Shown: positions 1-8,258, numbered from the stretch's first letter. The stretch is 64,000 nucleotides of DNA from Acinetobacter haemolyticus CIP 64.3 = MTCC 9819 (GCF_000369065.1 NZ_KB849803.1:294136-358135); one strand, 5' to 3'. Numbers and translations: made by a program. The notes: generated by a model from the letters alone, not told the origin.

Positions 1-614
1 ATGAAGCCGACAAAATTATCCAGCAAACAAGTTTAAATGGACATCGTGCTGCAATCTTCGCATTCGGACCTATGCCGGCACTTATTGGCTTAGGTGCTTT
101 ATTAGGTAATAAAGGAAAGTTTCTCCCAATGTTAAGGGATAGAGAAGCGAATCGATGGGGATGGCCAAATACTTCAGCTGCTGATCAATCATATGAAACG
201 ATTGGAATTGGAACTCTTCGAAAGGCTGCCGATGTAGTTTTATGTATAAATTTCACAGCTCTTATTGATAAAATCAAAAATAAGGCTCTTGAGCTAAAAG
301 CTGAATTGGATGCTGATATTATTGAAATTAATGCGCTTGAAGCATATTTAGGAAGTAAGGCTGTTCCTCATCCCCATAATATTTCAAAGTTCACCGCTGA
401 GCTTCAGAAACTTTTTCATCTATTAAAAGATAAACATGGTGTAAAGAGAGTCCATCTTTTAATTGCCGCACCAAATGCAGCCTGTATCGCTTTAGGACAA
501 GCTATTGATCTACATCATCCTGATATTATTATCTATGACTTTGCGCAAGATACTATGCTTCCTAAACTCATTATTAGAAATGATTCACGCGGAAATCACT
601 TAGAACTTCCCTAA
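1..614 (+). CDS. SAVED-domain protein, 5' end outside window (probable CBASS-type effector sensor)
   Basis: The frame is open from base 3, so the gene starts before the window and the in-frame ATG at 72 is internal. The visible 203 residues look like the C-terminal part of a SAVED domain: a hydrophobic FAFGPMPALIGLGALL stretch, a W-G-W motif, then VHLLIAAPNAACIALGQAID followed by a YDF segment near the end. SAVED domains bind cyclic oligonucleotides and are usually fused to an N-terminal nuclease or other toxic effector in CBASS immunity; that effector part would lie upstream. The next gene starts 54 bp downstream on the same strand, suggesting an operon. The family call rests on motif recognition only. 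No CD-NTase is visible in the window, so a complete CBASS system cannot be claimed. Confidence 0.7.
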   Translation, partial: EADKIIQQTSLNGHRAAIFAFGPMPALIGLGALLGNKGKFLPMLRDREANRWGWPNTSAADQSYETIGIGTLRKAADVVLCINFTALIDKIKNKALELKAELDADIIEINALEAYLGSKAVPHPHNISKFTAELQKLFHLLKDKHGVKRVHLLIAAPNAACIALGQAIDLHHPDIIIYDFAQDTMLPKLIIRNDSRGNHLELP

Positions 615-667
615 AAAAACCTATTTTACAAGCTTATTTTTAATATATTAAAAATGGGATAGACCTT

Positions 668-2473
668 ATGACTAATACTTCTACTGATCAAAATAAAAAC
701 TCTTCTGATGGAAATAAAGTAAAACTATTATGGGAGATTCTTAAACCCTATAAAGATAAATATTTACAAGTTTGGTGGTATGGAGGGATGGAAAAAGGAA
801 AAAGGCCTGGAGATCAGCCACAGGTCCATGTCTTATTCAGAGAAGTTTTAGAAGATTTCAGTCCCACTGATAATTTTATTCAGATTACAGCAAACATTAC
901 AGATCTTGTATCTTGGCGAGTTGATTCAATTTGGCATCAGCAACGAAAAATAGATTTTGCAAACCAGGATATCTATGAATTTGTTATTGATCATACTGAT
1001 TTCGAATTTAAATTTTTAAAAATCTATGAGAATGTGGATGAGAAGAAGAAAATTAACTTTTTCAAAAATCGAGAAGAATGCGAAATAGTAGATACGAAAG
1101 AGAAAAAAAATTGTATTTCTTTCAAAGTGAACCACCCTGACTTTGATGAGCTTTTAATACCATGTCTAGAATTTCTCACTAGAGCATACGGTTTATCAAC
1201 TGAGCTCATACGAATACTTACTACATATAATGAAAGTGAACGAGAATCTCGATTATATATTCCCCACGTAGGGGAAAAGGATCTTTGGAGTGTACTACTT
1301 GGCGATAGAATTACCCGGCAGGATGCCGACTTTGTCGCATATTATAAATATACTGAACTCGCTAAGAATGCTACACGTATTTTATATAGTAGTATCGTTA
1401 GAAATTCTGATTTAAAACAAGCCAATATCTATCCAAAAGTTGTCCCTTGGCATACGGAGACCTTACCTATCCGAGTGTCAGGGTTCCGCTTAGCGGGAAC
1501 AAAAACATTTGTTGTGACAAGAATCAGAGGAATGAAGTCACCAAAAAATGATCATATTAGAATAATACCTAGAGCAACTGAACGTATTAATACCACTACA
1601 GACACTAACCAGCCTAATCCCCCCTTACCTCAATTAGGTAGCGGTGACATTAACGTTTCCACAAATCAGGGCGGTCGACGTCCGCCTTCTGATTATGAAT
1701 TCTTAGAAGATGACTTTGAATGGATTGATGGCGGTCCAGCTAGTGAATTAAGTAAATACAAATATGTAAAACAGACTAAACATCCAAAAAGAAAGAAGAA
1801 ATATATAGAAACACAGACTATAGGAACTGGAGCTCCTGACAATTCACCAGAAGTATTAAATGGCCAAATAGTTCCTTCAACAAATCAATCGACAGAGTTT
1901 CAGGCCTCCGAGGATGGCAGAATTATTGGATTATGGAAAGCTTGTGTAAAAGCCATGGATTTCAATCCAGATTTAATACAAAAAGTTCACTATTACACAT
2001 TTGAAAAGGGATTTAACTATTCCGAACTCCCGATGCTGATCGGTTTTTTTACTGAATCTGAAGAGCAGATTCACAAGACTTGGTGCTACGCAAATTCATT
2101 AAAAACCCAAATAAGAGGAGCATTAATTATCAGATTAACTGTATCGCAATTAGAACCTGTTTATATTTTTGATATACAGCCCGCAACATATACGTCTACT
2201 GTAGAAGGTGAAACTCTGACAAAAGAAAGAGGACATGCCGGTTTAGTGTTTCAAATGAAATATGAAAAAGATCTCGAACAGTTCGTTTCAGATTTAATGT
2301 ATCATCTTCCTCTACATGAGGGTTCATATCCCTCAAGAGTGTTTCAAAGCTTGTTAGTAACTCAAATATTTTTATTTCGACATTCAAATACAAAAGGGTT
2401 GACCGAAGGTGAATCAACTTTGTTGAATGCTTTAAGAAAGATAGAAATTGATAAAGTAACGTTCAAGAATTGA
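668..2473 (+). CDS. unrecognised 601-aa protein downstream of SAVED gene (putative defence or accessory protein)
   Basis: I do not recognise a named family. The protein is soluble, with no signal peptide or membrane segment. Three regions can be told apart: an N-terminal alpha/beta part (about 20-290) with a distinctive LLIPCLEFLTRAYGLSTELI stretch near residues 161-180; a low-complexity, Asn/Thr/Pro-rich linker (about 300-410) with a basic KHPKRKKKY patch; and a C-terminal domain (about 420-601) with beta-strand-like runs such as GALIIRLTV and PVYIFDI. The layout (N-terminal domain, linker, compact C-terminal domain) and some C-terminal strands recall Tn7 TnsE-type target-selection proteins, but I see no diagnostic motif and hold that only as a possibility. 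It probably shares a transcript with the SAVED gene. The Thr/Asn linker and AT-rich codon use fit horizontally acquired DNA. Confidence 0.55.
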   Translation: MTNTSTDQNKNSSDGNKVKLLWEILKPYKDKYLQVWWYGGMEKGKRPGDQPQVHVLFREVLEDFSPTDNFIQITANITDLVSWRVDSIWHQQRKIDFANQDIYEFVIDHTDFEFKFLKIYENVDEKKKINFFKNREECEIVDTKEKKNCISFKVNHPDFDELLIPCLEFLTRAYGLSTELIRILTTYNESERESRLYIPHVGEKDLWSVLLGDRITRQDADFVAYYKYTELAKNATRILYSSIVRNSDLKQANIYPKVVPWHTETLPIRVSGFRLAGTKTFVVTRIRGMKSPKNDHIRIIPRATERINTTTDTNQPNPPLPQLGSGDINVSTNQGGRRPPSDYEFLEDDFEWIDGGPASELSKYKYVKQTKHPKRKKKYIETQTIGTGAPDNSPEVLNGQIVPSTNQSTEFQASEDGRIIGLWKACVKAMDFNPDLIQKVHYYTFEKGFNYSELPMLIGFFTESEEQIHKTWCYANSLKTQIRGALIIRLTVSQLEPVYIFDIQPATYTSTVEGETLTKERGHAGLVFQMKYEKDLEQFVSDLMYHLPLHEGSYPSRVFQSLLVTQIFLFRHSNTKGLTEGESTLLNALRKIEIDKVTFKN

Positions 2474-2510
2474 ATTTTTAAATTTATATTATTTAGCTTA
2501 CTATAAAAAT

Positions 2511-2536
2511 GCCAATAGAATATAAGTACTATTGGC
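2511..2536 (+). terminator. putative terminator after the 601-aa gene
   Basis: Perfect 8-bp stem GCCAATAG / CTATTGGC around a 10-nt loop, 37 bp after the stop codon, followed by TTGTTAAA. The U-tract is short, so termination strength is uncertain. Confidence 0.5.
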
Positions 2537-2619
2537 TTGTTAAACCAACATAATTATAAATATTTTCTTAAAAATTTAATTAGTTCTTTTAAGAATAGAG
2601 AATTAAATAATAATTAAAA

Positions 2620-3006
2620 TCAAGCTAATTTTTTCAACACACCACACTTATCTACTGTACATAACCCATCACAAGTCTTTCTTATTTCTAATAGCTGCTG
2701 TATAAGTTTCTGCTGATTCCGAATATTTTCCTCTACATCGTTAATATGTGAATCGATAAGTTCATTAACATCAGAACAATTTAGATTAGGCAGATCCTTA
2801 TAATTTAGTAATTTTTTAATTTCAGTTAAGTTCATATTCAAAGAACGACAATTCACAATGAATTTCAACCGATCAATGTAATCTTCAGTATATAGTCTAT
2901 AGTTACCTTGAGTTCGATCAGGTTGCGGGATTAAACCTTCTTTTTCATAAAACCGTATTGTCAGTACTGAGCACGACGTTTTTTCAGAGAGCTCTCCTAT
3001 CTTCAT
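2620..3006 (-). CDS. MerR-family heavy-metal-responsive regulator (CadR/PbrR-like)
   Basis: About 128 residues, typical MerR length. The N-terminal winged helix begins MKIGELSEKTSCSVLTIRFY, the usual MerR opening, followed by a long dimerisation helix (about 85-112) and a short metal-binding tail with Cys residues in CDGLCTVDKCG. A further Cys lies at the start of the dimerisation helix (NLNCSD), matching the three-Cys pattern of Cd/Pb/Zn sensors of the CadR/PbrR group. I chose the ATG at 3006; an in-frame ATG at 3012 gives two extra residues. It diverges from the CDF gene, and a perfect dyad lies in the shared intergenic region, so it most likely controls that transporter and possibly feoAB downstream. 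The inducing metal is not determinable by eye; Cd, Zn or Pb is likely. Confidence 0.85.
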   Translation of the reverse strand: MKIGELSEKTSCSVLTIRFYEKEGLIPQPDRTQGNYRLYTEDYIDRLKFIVNCRSLNMNLTEIKKLLNYKDLPNLNCSDVNELIDSHINDVEENIRNQQKLIQQLLEIRKTCDGLCTVDKCGVLKKLA

Positions 3007-3033
3007 AAACATTAGAAATACTCAAAATCCACC

Positions 3034-3066
3034 TTGACTCTATAGTAGCTATAGAGATTTTAATAT
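3034..3066 (+). promoter_or_regulatory. MerR-type operator-promoter for the CDF/feoAB genes
   Basis: A -35-like TTGACT (3034-3039) overlaps a perfect inverted repeat CTCTATAG-TAG-CTATAGAG (3038-3056), with TAATAT at 3061-3066 as a candidate -10. The -35/-10 spacing comes out longer than 17 bp (21 bp with TAATAT, 19 bp with TTAATA at 3059-3064), as is typical of promoters that MerR proteins untwist to activate. The dyad lies between the divergent MerR and CDF genes. Confidence 0.8.
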
Positions 3067-3081
3067 GCAATAAGTAAAGAT

Positions 3082-4428
3082 ATGACTATGGGCACATCAA
3101 TGAGTGGTTGCGGTTGTAATAAAGAAAGTTCTTGTGAAGACACTAAGCAAAATCAAAATGAATCAGAAGCAAATTCTGGTAACAGTAAAGATTTAACTAC
3201 TGAAGAAAGTAAAAGTTCTTGTTGTGGTAATGAAGAAAGTAAAAGTTCTTGTTGTGGTAATGAAGAAGTACCACAACAATCTAAGCCTGATGAAAAAGAT
3301 TCTTGTGCTAGTACTCAGCTATGTTCTACGCAGTCAAACTCATGTTGCGGCCCAAATTCGATAAGTTCACCTGAGACAGTTAATGATAATGAGGGTGTAG
3401 CGACTTTCATCAGTGACTATAACATCCCTAAAATGGATTGTTCCGCAGAGGAACAAATGGTTCGGATGACTTTATCTTCTTTGTTAAACGTTAAAAGGCT
3501 AGTTTTTGATTTGCCGAATCGAAACCTAAAAGTTATGCATAATGGTGAAAGTAATGAAATCACTGCAAAACTTGAAGCTCTTGGGTTTGGAGCAAAATTA
3601 AATAAAACTGAAGCCTATGTAAATAAAGAGCATGCAAAAGAAATCAGTACGTTTCTAATTCCGAAAATGGATTGCTCTGCTGAGGAGCAAATGGTTCGTA
3701 TGGCATTGTCTCCAGTGAATGAGGTCAAAGGACTAACATTTGATTTACCTAATCGGAAATTGAAAGTTTTTCATAATGATGGTCTTAATGAAATTACTAG
3801 CAAACTTGAAGCTCTTGGGTTTGGAGCCAAACTTGAAAGTACCGCTGCCTCTGTGGGTGAAATGCCTGAAAAAGCAGATACGTCTGAACAAGCAAAAGTT
3901 TTAAAAATTCTTTTAGCGATTAATGCTGCACTTTTCGTTATTGAATTTATTAGTGGCCTAATTGCTGCATCTACAGGGTTAATCGCAGACTCTCTTGATA
4001 TGTTTGCAGATGCTGCTGTTTATGGGATTGCACTTTATGCTGTAGGTAAAACTGCAAAGTATCAAGTTAAAGCCGCGCATTTTGCGGGTTGGATTCAATT
4101 ATTTCTCGCAATAACTGTAATTGTCGATGTAATTAGACGTTTTATATTAGGTAGTGAGCCTGAATCTTTATTAATGATTGTAATCGGCTTTTTTGCACTA
4201 ATTGCGAATGTTGCCTGTCTTTATCTAATTTCTGGACATAAAGATGGTGGAGCACATATGAAAGCAAGCTGGATTTTCTCCGCTAATGATGTGATTGTGA
4301 ATCTAGGTGTAATTATTGCTGGCTTCCTTGTGGCTTTGACAGGTTCCGCATATCCAGATCTTATTATAGGAATAATTGTTTCACTTTTCGTACTTAACGG
4401 TGCTCGAAAAATTTTGGCATTGAAATAA
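3082..4428 (+). CDS. cation diffusion facilitator-like transporter with Cys-rich tail and two HMA-like domains
   Basis: The C-terminal ~180 residues form about six membrane helices typical of CDF/CzcD heavy-metal efflux proteins (AASTGLIADSLDMFADA, then FSANDVIVNLGVIIAGF). The usual TM2 HxxxD is DxxxD here and TM5 reads NDxxxN, so the transport site is unusual. The C-terminal cytoplasmic domain of classical CDFs is essentially absent. The long N-terminus is special: a Cys-rich segment with a duplicated SSCCGNEE unit (about 45-63) and more CC pairs, then two similar ~65-residue domains, each containing IPKMDCSAEEQMVRM and ending in LEALGFGAKL. These resemble HMA folds but keep a single Cys instead of CxxC. 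The start is uncertain: ATGs at 3082, 3088 and 3100 all have weak ribosome sites and the likely transcript starts close by. It is controlled by the divergent MerR gene. Confidence 0.8.
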   Translation: MTMGTSMSGCGCNKESSCEDTKQNQNESEANSGNSKDLTTEESKSSCCGNEESKSSCCGNEEVPQQSKPDEKDSCASTQLCSTQSNSCCGPNSISSPETVNDNEGVATFISDYNIPKMDCSAEEQMVRMTLSSLLNVKRLVFDLPNRNLKVMHNGESNEITAKLEALGFGAKLNKTEAYVNKEHAKEISTFLIPKMDCSAEEQMVRMALSPVNEVKGLTFDLPNRKLKVFHNDGLNEITSKLEALGFGAKLESTAASVGEMPEKADTSEQAKVLKILLAINAALFVIEFISGLIAASTGLIADSLDMFADAAVYGIALYAVGKTAKYQVKAAHFAGWIQLFLAITVIVDVIRRFILGSEPESLLMIVIGFFALIANVACLYLISGHKDGGAHMKASWIFSANDVIVNLGVIIAGFLVALTGSAYPDLIIGIIVSLFVLNGARKILALK

Positions 4429-4439
4429 GAGTATTAAAA

Positions 4440-4700
4440 ATGAATTTATTCCAAGTTAAACCAAACGAATTTGTCAAAATTGTTGACCTAAAAAAAGGTA
4501 ACCAATATTTAGATAAAAATGATCCAGTTCTCGAACGACTTGAATTGTTAGGTTTCAGAATTGGTGAAACTTTACAAGTTCTAGCTAAGGGACTTTTCGG
4601 TGGTGATCCAGTATTGGTTCAAATTGAAACTTCTCGATTTGCGTTAAGAAAGAATGAAGCTGAACGAATTTTTGTAGAGATTGTTTCAAATGAACAGTAA
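4440..4700 (+). CDS. feoA: FeoA-type ferrous iron transport accessory protein
   Basis: 86 residues forming one SH3-like FeoA domain, with LERLELLGFRIGETLQVLAKG in the middle and a closing FALRKNEAERIFVEI strand. FeoA is a small cytoplasmic partner of the FeoB GTP-dependent Fe(II) permease. It starts 11 bp after the CDF gene and overlaps the feoB start (4690), so CDF-feoA-feoB is one transcription unit. An iron-uptake pair behind a metal-efflux gene and a MerR operator is an odd combination: it may replace iron lost under metal stress, or FeoB may be recruited for another divalent ion (inference). Its partner feoB is broken by an insertion sequence, so FeoA alone may be non-functional. Confidence 0.85.
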   Translation: MNLFQVKPNEFVKIVDLKKGNQYLDKNDPVLERLELLGFRIGETLQVLAKGLFGGDPVLVQIETSRFALRKNEAERIFVEIVSNEQ

Positions 4701-5690
4701 AAATATTGCACTTATTGGTAACCCAAATTGTGGGAAAACATCTCTCTTTAATACTTTAACAGGTACTCGTCAAAAAGTAGCTAATTATGCTGGTGTTACT
4801 GTTGAGCGGAAAGAAGGTTTCTTTAAACTACCTTCTGGTGAATCAGTTCGAGTTTTAGATTTGCCCGGCACATACAGCTTAAAGCCTACGAGTCTAGATG
4901 AAGAGGTAACAAGGGCTGTATGCTTAGGTGAGCTTGAGGGTGAGGTTCTACCTGATATATATGTATGTGTGGTTGATGCCACTAATTTACATTTAAGTCT
5001 CGTGCTTGAAATAAGGGCATTGAATCGACCAATGCTTCTTGTTTTAAATATGATGGATGAGGTCAAAAAGCGTGGTATTTCGATAGATATTAATAAGCTA
5101 TCAGAATTGTTGGGTATCCCTGTTATTGAGGCTATTGCCGTTAAAACTAAAGGCGTGCAAGAACTACTAAATCAATTAGATCAAAAAAATCTATTTGTCA
5201 CTACTTATCATTCTGATCTGAATCATTTTGATCAGATTAAAAATATTACTAAACAGGTAATTTTAAAAAATGATAACGGTGATGCAAGAACAGCTTTCTT
5301 GGATAAAATTTTCTTACATCCTGTACTTGGTTTAGTCATCCTAACGCTTACCATGTTTGTCATGTTCCAAGCCGTTTTTATCTGGGCACAACCTTTTATC
5401 TCATTAATTGAAAATGCAATTGCTTGGTTAGGTAATACAATTGGCCCGCTTATTACTCATCCATTACTTAGAAGTCTTATTGTTGATGGGGTAATCGCTG
5501 GATCGGGTAGTGTTTTGGCTTATATGCCGCAGATCCTTATCTTATTCTTCTTTATTTTAATTTTAGAAGAATCAGGTTATTTGCCACGAGCAGCATTCCT
5601 TTTGGATAAATTAATGTCCAAAGCTGGTTTAAGTGGACGTTGAACCGTACCGGGTTTGTCGGAGACCAAGCTTTCTGAGAGAATGTCCCG

Positions 5691-6008
5691 ATGAAAAAAG
5701 TAAAATATACCCCTGAAATCAGAGAAAGAGCGGTTCAATTATTGATTGAATCCGAGAAAGATTATCCATCGAATTGGGCTGCGATCACCGCTATTGCTCC
5801 CAAGATAGGTTGTACTCCTGAAACTCTACGTGTTTGGTATCAAAAATATTTAGATAAACAAAACCCAATTAAAGTACAGCAACTTTCAGATCAAGAACGT
5901 ATTAAACAACTCGAACGTGAAAATAAAGAACTGCAACGTGCTAACGAAATTCTACGTAAAGCAGCCGCTTTTTTCGCCCAGGCGGAGCTCGACCGCCCAC
6001 ACAAATAA
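5691..6008 (+). CDS. IS3-family OrfA (helix-turn-helix/leucine-zipper)
   Basis: 105 residues. It has a helix-turn-helix (about 8-55, with WAAITAIAPKIGCTPETLRVWY) followed by a leucine-zipper-like coiled coil (about 70-95, RIKQLERENKELQRANEILR), the standard OrfA layout that binds the IS ends. Its stop overlaps the orfB ATG by one base. A T6C run (5969-5975) just before its end lies where a -1 shift would join OrfA to the orfB frame, giving the OrfAB transposase. There is no stop in the -1 frame between the run and the orfB ATG. Confidence 0.92.
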   Translation: MKKVKYTPEIRERAVQLLIESEKDYPSNWAAITAIAPKIGCTPETLRVWYQKYLDKQNPIKVQQLSDQERIKQLERENKELQRANEILRKAAAFFAQAELDRPHK

Positions 6009-6910
6009 TGGTAGATTTCATCCATAACAATAAGGCGTTATATGGTGTTGAGGCGATTTGCAGGATTTTACCGATCGCGGCTTCTACCTATTATCGAACA
6101 CTAGATTTCGTTGAAAACCCAGAACATCGAGCAAAGCGAGATCTACATGACTTGCATCATGCTGAACAAATTAAACGAATTTGGAAGGAAAGTTCAGGTC
6201 GATATGGTGTGCGTAAAGTTTGGCAAAAATTGAAACGTGAAGGCTATGTTATTGCTCGCTGTACAGTTGCTCGATTGATGCAAAAACTAGGTATACAAGG
6301 TGTTTGGCGTGGTAAGAATAAACAAACTACCCGTAGCCGAGAGGATCAAAAACGAGCAGATGACTTGGTGAAACGCAATTTTAGTGCTGATCATCCTGAC
6401 CAGCTATGGGTCGCTGACTTCACGTATATTCAAACAAATTCAGGCTGGGTTTATACTGCATTTATTATTGATGTCTTCTCACGAGCAATTGTTGGATGGA
6501 AAGTATCGACACGGATGAATACAGATATGGTGCTCGATGCACTTGAGCAAGCGTTACATGCTCGAGACATGCCAAAGAATGTGATTCACCATAGTGACAG
6601 AGGGGTTCAATATCTTTCCATTCGCTATACCAATCGTTTAGAAGCAGCAAATTTACGAGCATCAGTCGGTACGACCGGTGATTCATACGATAATGCTTTG
6701 GCTGAAACAGTGAATGGCTTATACAAAACAGAGGTGATTGAATATTTAAAAGCAGATTGGCAAGGTTTAGCGGATGTACAACTTGCGACATTAAATTGGG
6801 TAGATTGGTTCAATAAAGAGCGTGTACATAGTGCACTAGGTTATGTGCCACCTTTTGATTTTGAAGCAATGTACTATGATAAAATTAATCCGTTAGGTCA
6901 GGTGGCCTAA
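6008..6910 (+). CDS. IS3-family OrfB (DDE transposase catalytic part)
   Basis: 300 residues. It has an N-terminal HTH_21-like segment (GRYGVRKVWQKLKREGYVIA) and an integrase/RNase H core with the three acidic residues: D in WVADFTYIQT, D in HHSDRGVQY, and E in NALAETVNGLYKTE, the DD(35)E arrangement of IS3. The closing NKERVHSALGYVPPFDFE is the family tail. It is probably active only as an OrfAB fusion made by frameshifting at 5969-5975. The frame is intact. Confidence 0.95.
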   Translation: MVDFIHNNKALYGVEAICRILPIAASTYYRTLDFVENPEHRAKRDLHDLHHAEQIKRIWKESSGRYGVRKVWQKLKREGYVIARCTVARLMQKLGIQGVWRGKNKQTTRSREDQKRADDLVKRNFSADHPDQLWVADFTYIQTNSGWVYTAFIIDVFSRAIVGWKVSTRMNTDMVLDALEQALHARDMPKNVIHHSDRGVQYLSIRYTNRLEAANLRASVGTTGDSYDNALAETVNGLYKTEVIEYLKADWQGLADVQLATLNWVDWFNKERVHSALGYVPPFDFEAMYYDKINPLGQVA

Positions 6911-7848
6911 CTTAAATAAAAAGTCTCCGACAAACCCGGTACGGTTCACGTTCCTTTATTCCACTATTGTCTAGTTTTGCCTGTGCTATTCCTGGTGTCA
7001 TGGCAACACGAAGTATTAGTTCGGAAAGAGATCGTCTAGCAACCATTATGATTGCGCCATTAATGACTTGTTCTGCAAGATTACCTGTTTATGCTTTGCT
7101 GATTGCGGCATTCATTCCAAACAAATTAGTTTATGGTTGGTTGAGCCTACAAGGTTTAGTTCTTTTTGGACTATATATGGCTGGAATTGTTTCAGCATTA
7201 TGTGTTTCTTTATTTTTGAAACTAGTTAGAAAAGATAAAACAGAAAGTATTTTTATCTTTGAGTTGCCTACTTATCGATTACCAGATATTCGAAACGTTG
7301 CTTTAGGACTTTATGACCGAGCTACGATCTTCCTAAAAAGAGTTGGCGGTATTATCGTAGCATTATCTATATTGCTTTGGGTATTGGTGACGTTCCCTCA
7401 ACCTCCTGAGCATGCCACAATGCCTGCTATCAACTATAGTTTAGCTGGGCAACTTGGACATATTATTCAGCCTATATTTGCACCTATTGGCTTTACTTGG
7501 GAAATCTGTATCGCATTAATTCCTGCTATGGCTGCAAGGGAAGTTGTCATTGCTGCTTTAGGTGTAATTTATGCTATGTCTGGAGATGAAGATACTGTAA
7601 CTCAAACATTGTTGAGTCAAATCTCTGGTCCTGATGGTTGGGGATTAGCTACAGGGATGTCATTATTAGTTTGGTACATTTTCGCACCACATTGTCTTGC
7701 AACATTAGCGACCATTCGTCGTGAAACTGGTAGCTGGAAACAGCCTGTTATTATGGCGACTTACTTATTTGGGCTTGCGTATTTCTTTGCCTTCATTACA
7801 TATCAGCTTATTAGTAGACTTTAATCAAAATAAGAATATTTCATAAAG

Positions 7849-7876
7849 AAAAATGGATGCGAAGGCATCCATTTTT
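7849..7876. terminator. bidirectional terminator between feoB and cusF
   Basis: Stem AAAATGGATGC / GCATCCATTTTT around a short GAAG-type loop, with A and T tracts on its two sides. It lies between the convergent feoB and cusF genes, so it can serve both strands. Confidence 0.8.
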
Positions 7877-7895
7877 CTTTTAAGTATCAAACTGA

Positions 7896-8258
7896 TTATG
7901 AGCTTTTTTTCACAGCAACAATAATCTGACTCTCACCCTCTATTTTTAATTCGAAGTCAACCTTTTCCCCTACAGTTAAACCATTCAATAATGCTGGATC
8001 TGCAACTTTAAAGCCCATGGTCATTGCAGGCCATTTAATTGCAGGAATTGCTTCATGGTCGAGTGTTAGAATATTTTCTTTCGTATCAATAGCAGTAATC
8101 ACACCAACAGCTTGAGCTGTTGCAACTGTAGATGACTCTTTACTCATCTGCTCCATCGGTGCTTCCGCTTTCTTTTGCTCTGATGCCTCATTTTTGCTAC
8201 ATGCACTTAACGCAGCAACGGTTGCAACAAGAGCCACAGTTTTCATAAATTTCAACAT
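7896..8258 (-). CDS. cusF: CusF-like periplasmic copper/silver-binding lipoprotein
   Basis: 120 residues. It has a lipoprotein-type signal (ALSACS, Cys about 20), a Glu/Lys/Met-rich spacer, then a CusF OB-fold (about 50-120) with the Cu(I)-binding pattern H...WPAMTMGF: His in LDHEAIP, Trp and two Met in WPAMTM. CusF hands Cu(I)/Ag(I) to the CusCBA pump. It is the last gene of the minus-strand cus cluster, 33 bp after cusA. E. coli CusF is soluble; the Cys in the signal suggests this one is membrane-anchored (inference). The CusB next to it also carries a CusF-like domain. Confidence 0.9.
   Translation of the reverse strand: MLKFMKTVALVATVAALSACSKNEASEQKKAEAPMEQMSKESSTVATAQAVGVITAIDTKENILTLDHEAIPAIKWPAMTMGFKVADPALLNGLTVGEKVDFELKIEGESQIIVAVKKSS

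Larger units (their letters stand above)
5641..6948 (+). mobile_element. IS3-family insertion sequence, 1308 bp, in feoB
   Basis: The ends are perfect 26-bp inverted repeats beginning TGAACCGTACCGGG (5641-5666 and 6923-6948). They are flanked by a 3-bp direct duplication CGT (5638-5640 and 6949-6951), the size expected for IS3-family elements. It contains overlapping orfA and orfB. Perfect ends, intact genes and a clean duplication suggest a complete, recently moved copy. Confidence 0.95.
4690..7824 (+). pseudogene. feoB: feoB, ferrous iron permease, interrupted by an IS3-family element
   Basis: The 5' piece (4690-5640) encodes the GTPase domain, with the P-loop GNPNCGKTS at residues 10-18, DLPGTYS (G3) and NMMDE (G4), then the first membrane helices ending AGLSGR. 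The 3' piece (6952-7824) resumes with SFIPLLSSFACAIPGVMATR, the conserved Gate motif following AGLSGR, and runs through the remaining membrane helices. Removing the IS and one CGT copy rejoins the frame into about 607 residues, a compact but otherwise normal FeoB. With the IS in place, translation of the 5' piece stops at TGA at the first IS bases (5641). I chose ATG 4690 over 4681 because MNSKNIALIGNPNCGKT fits the usual FeoB start. The lesion looks recent since both halves are otherwise intact. Confidence 0.92.
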
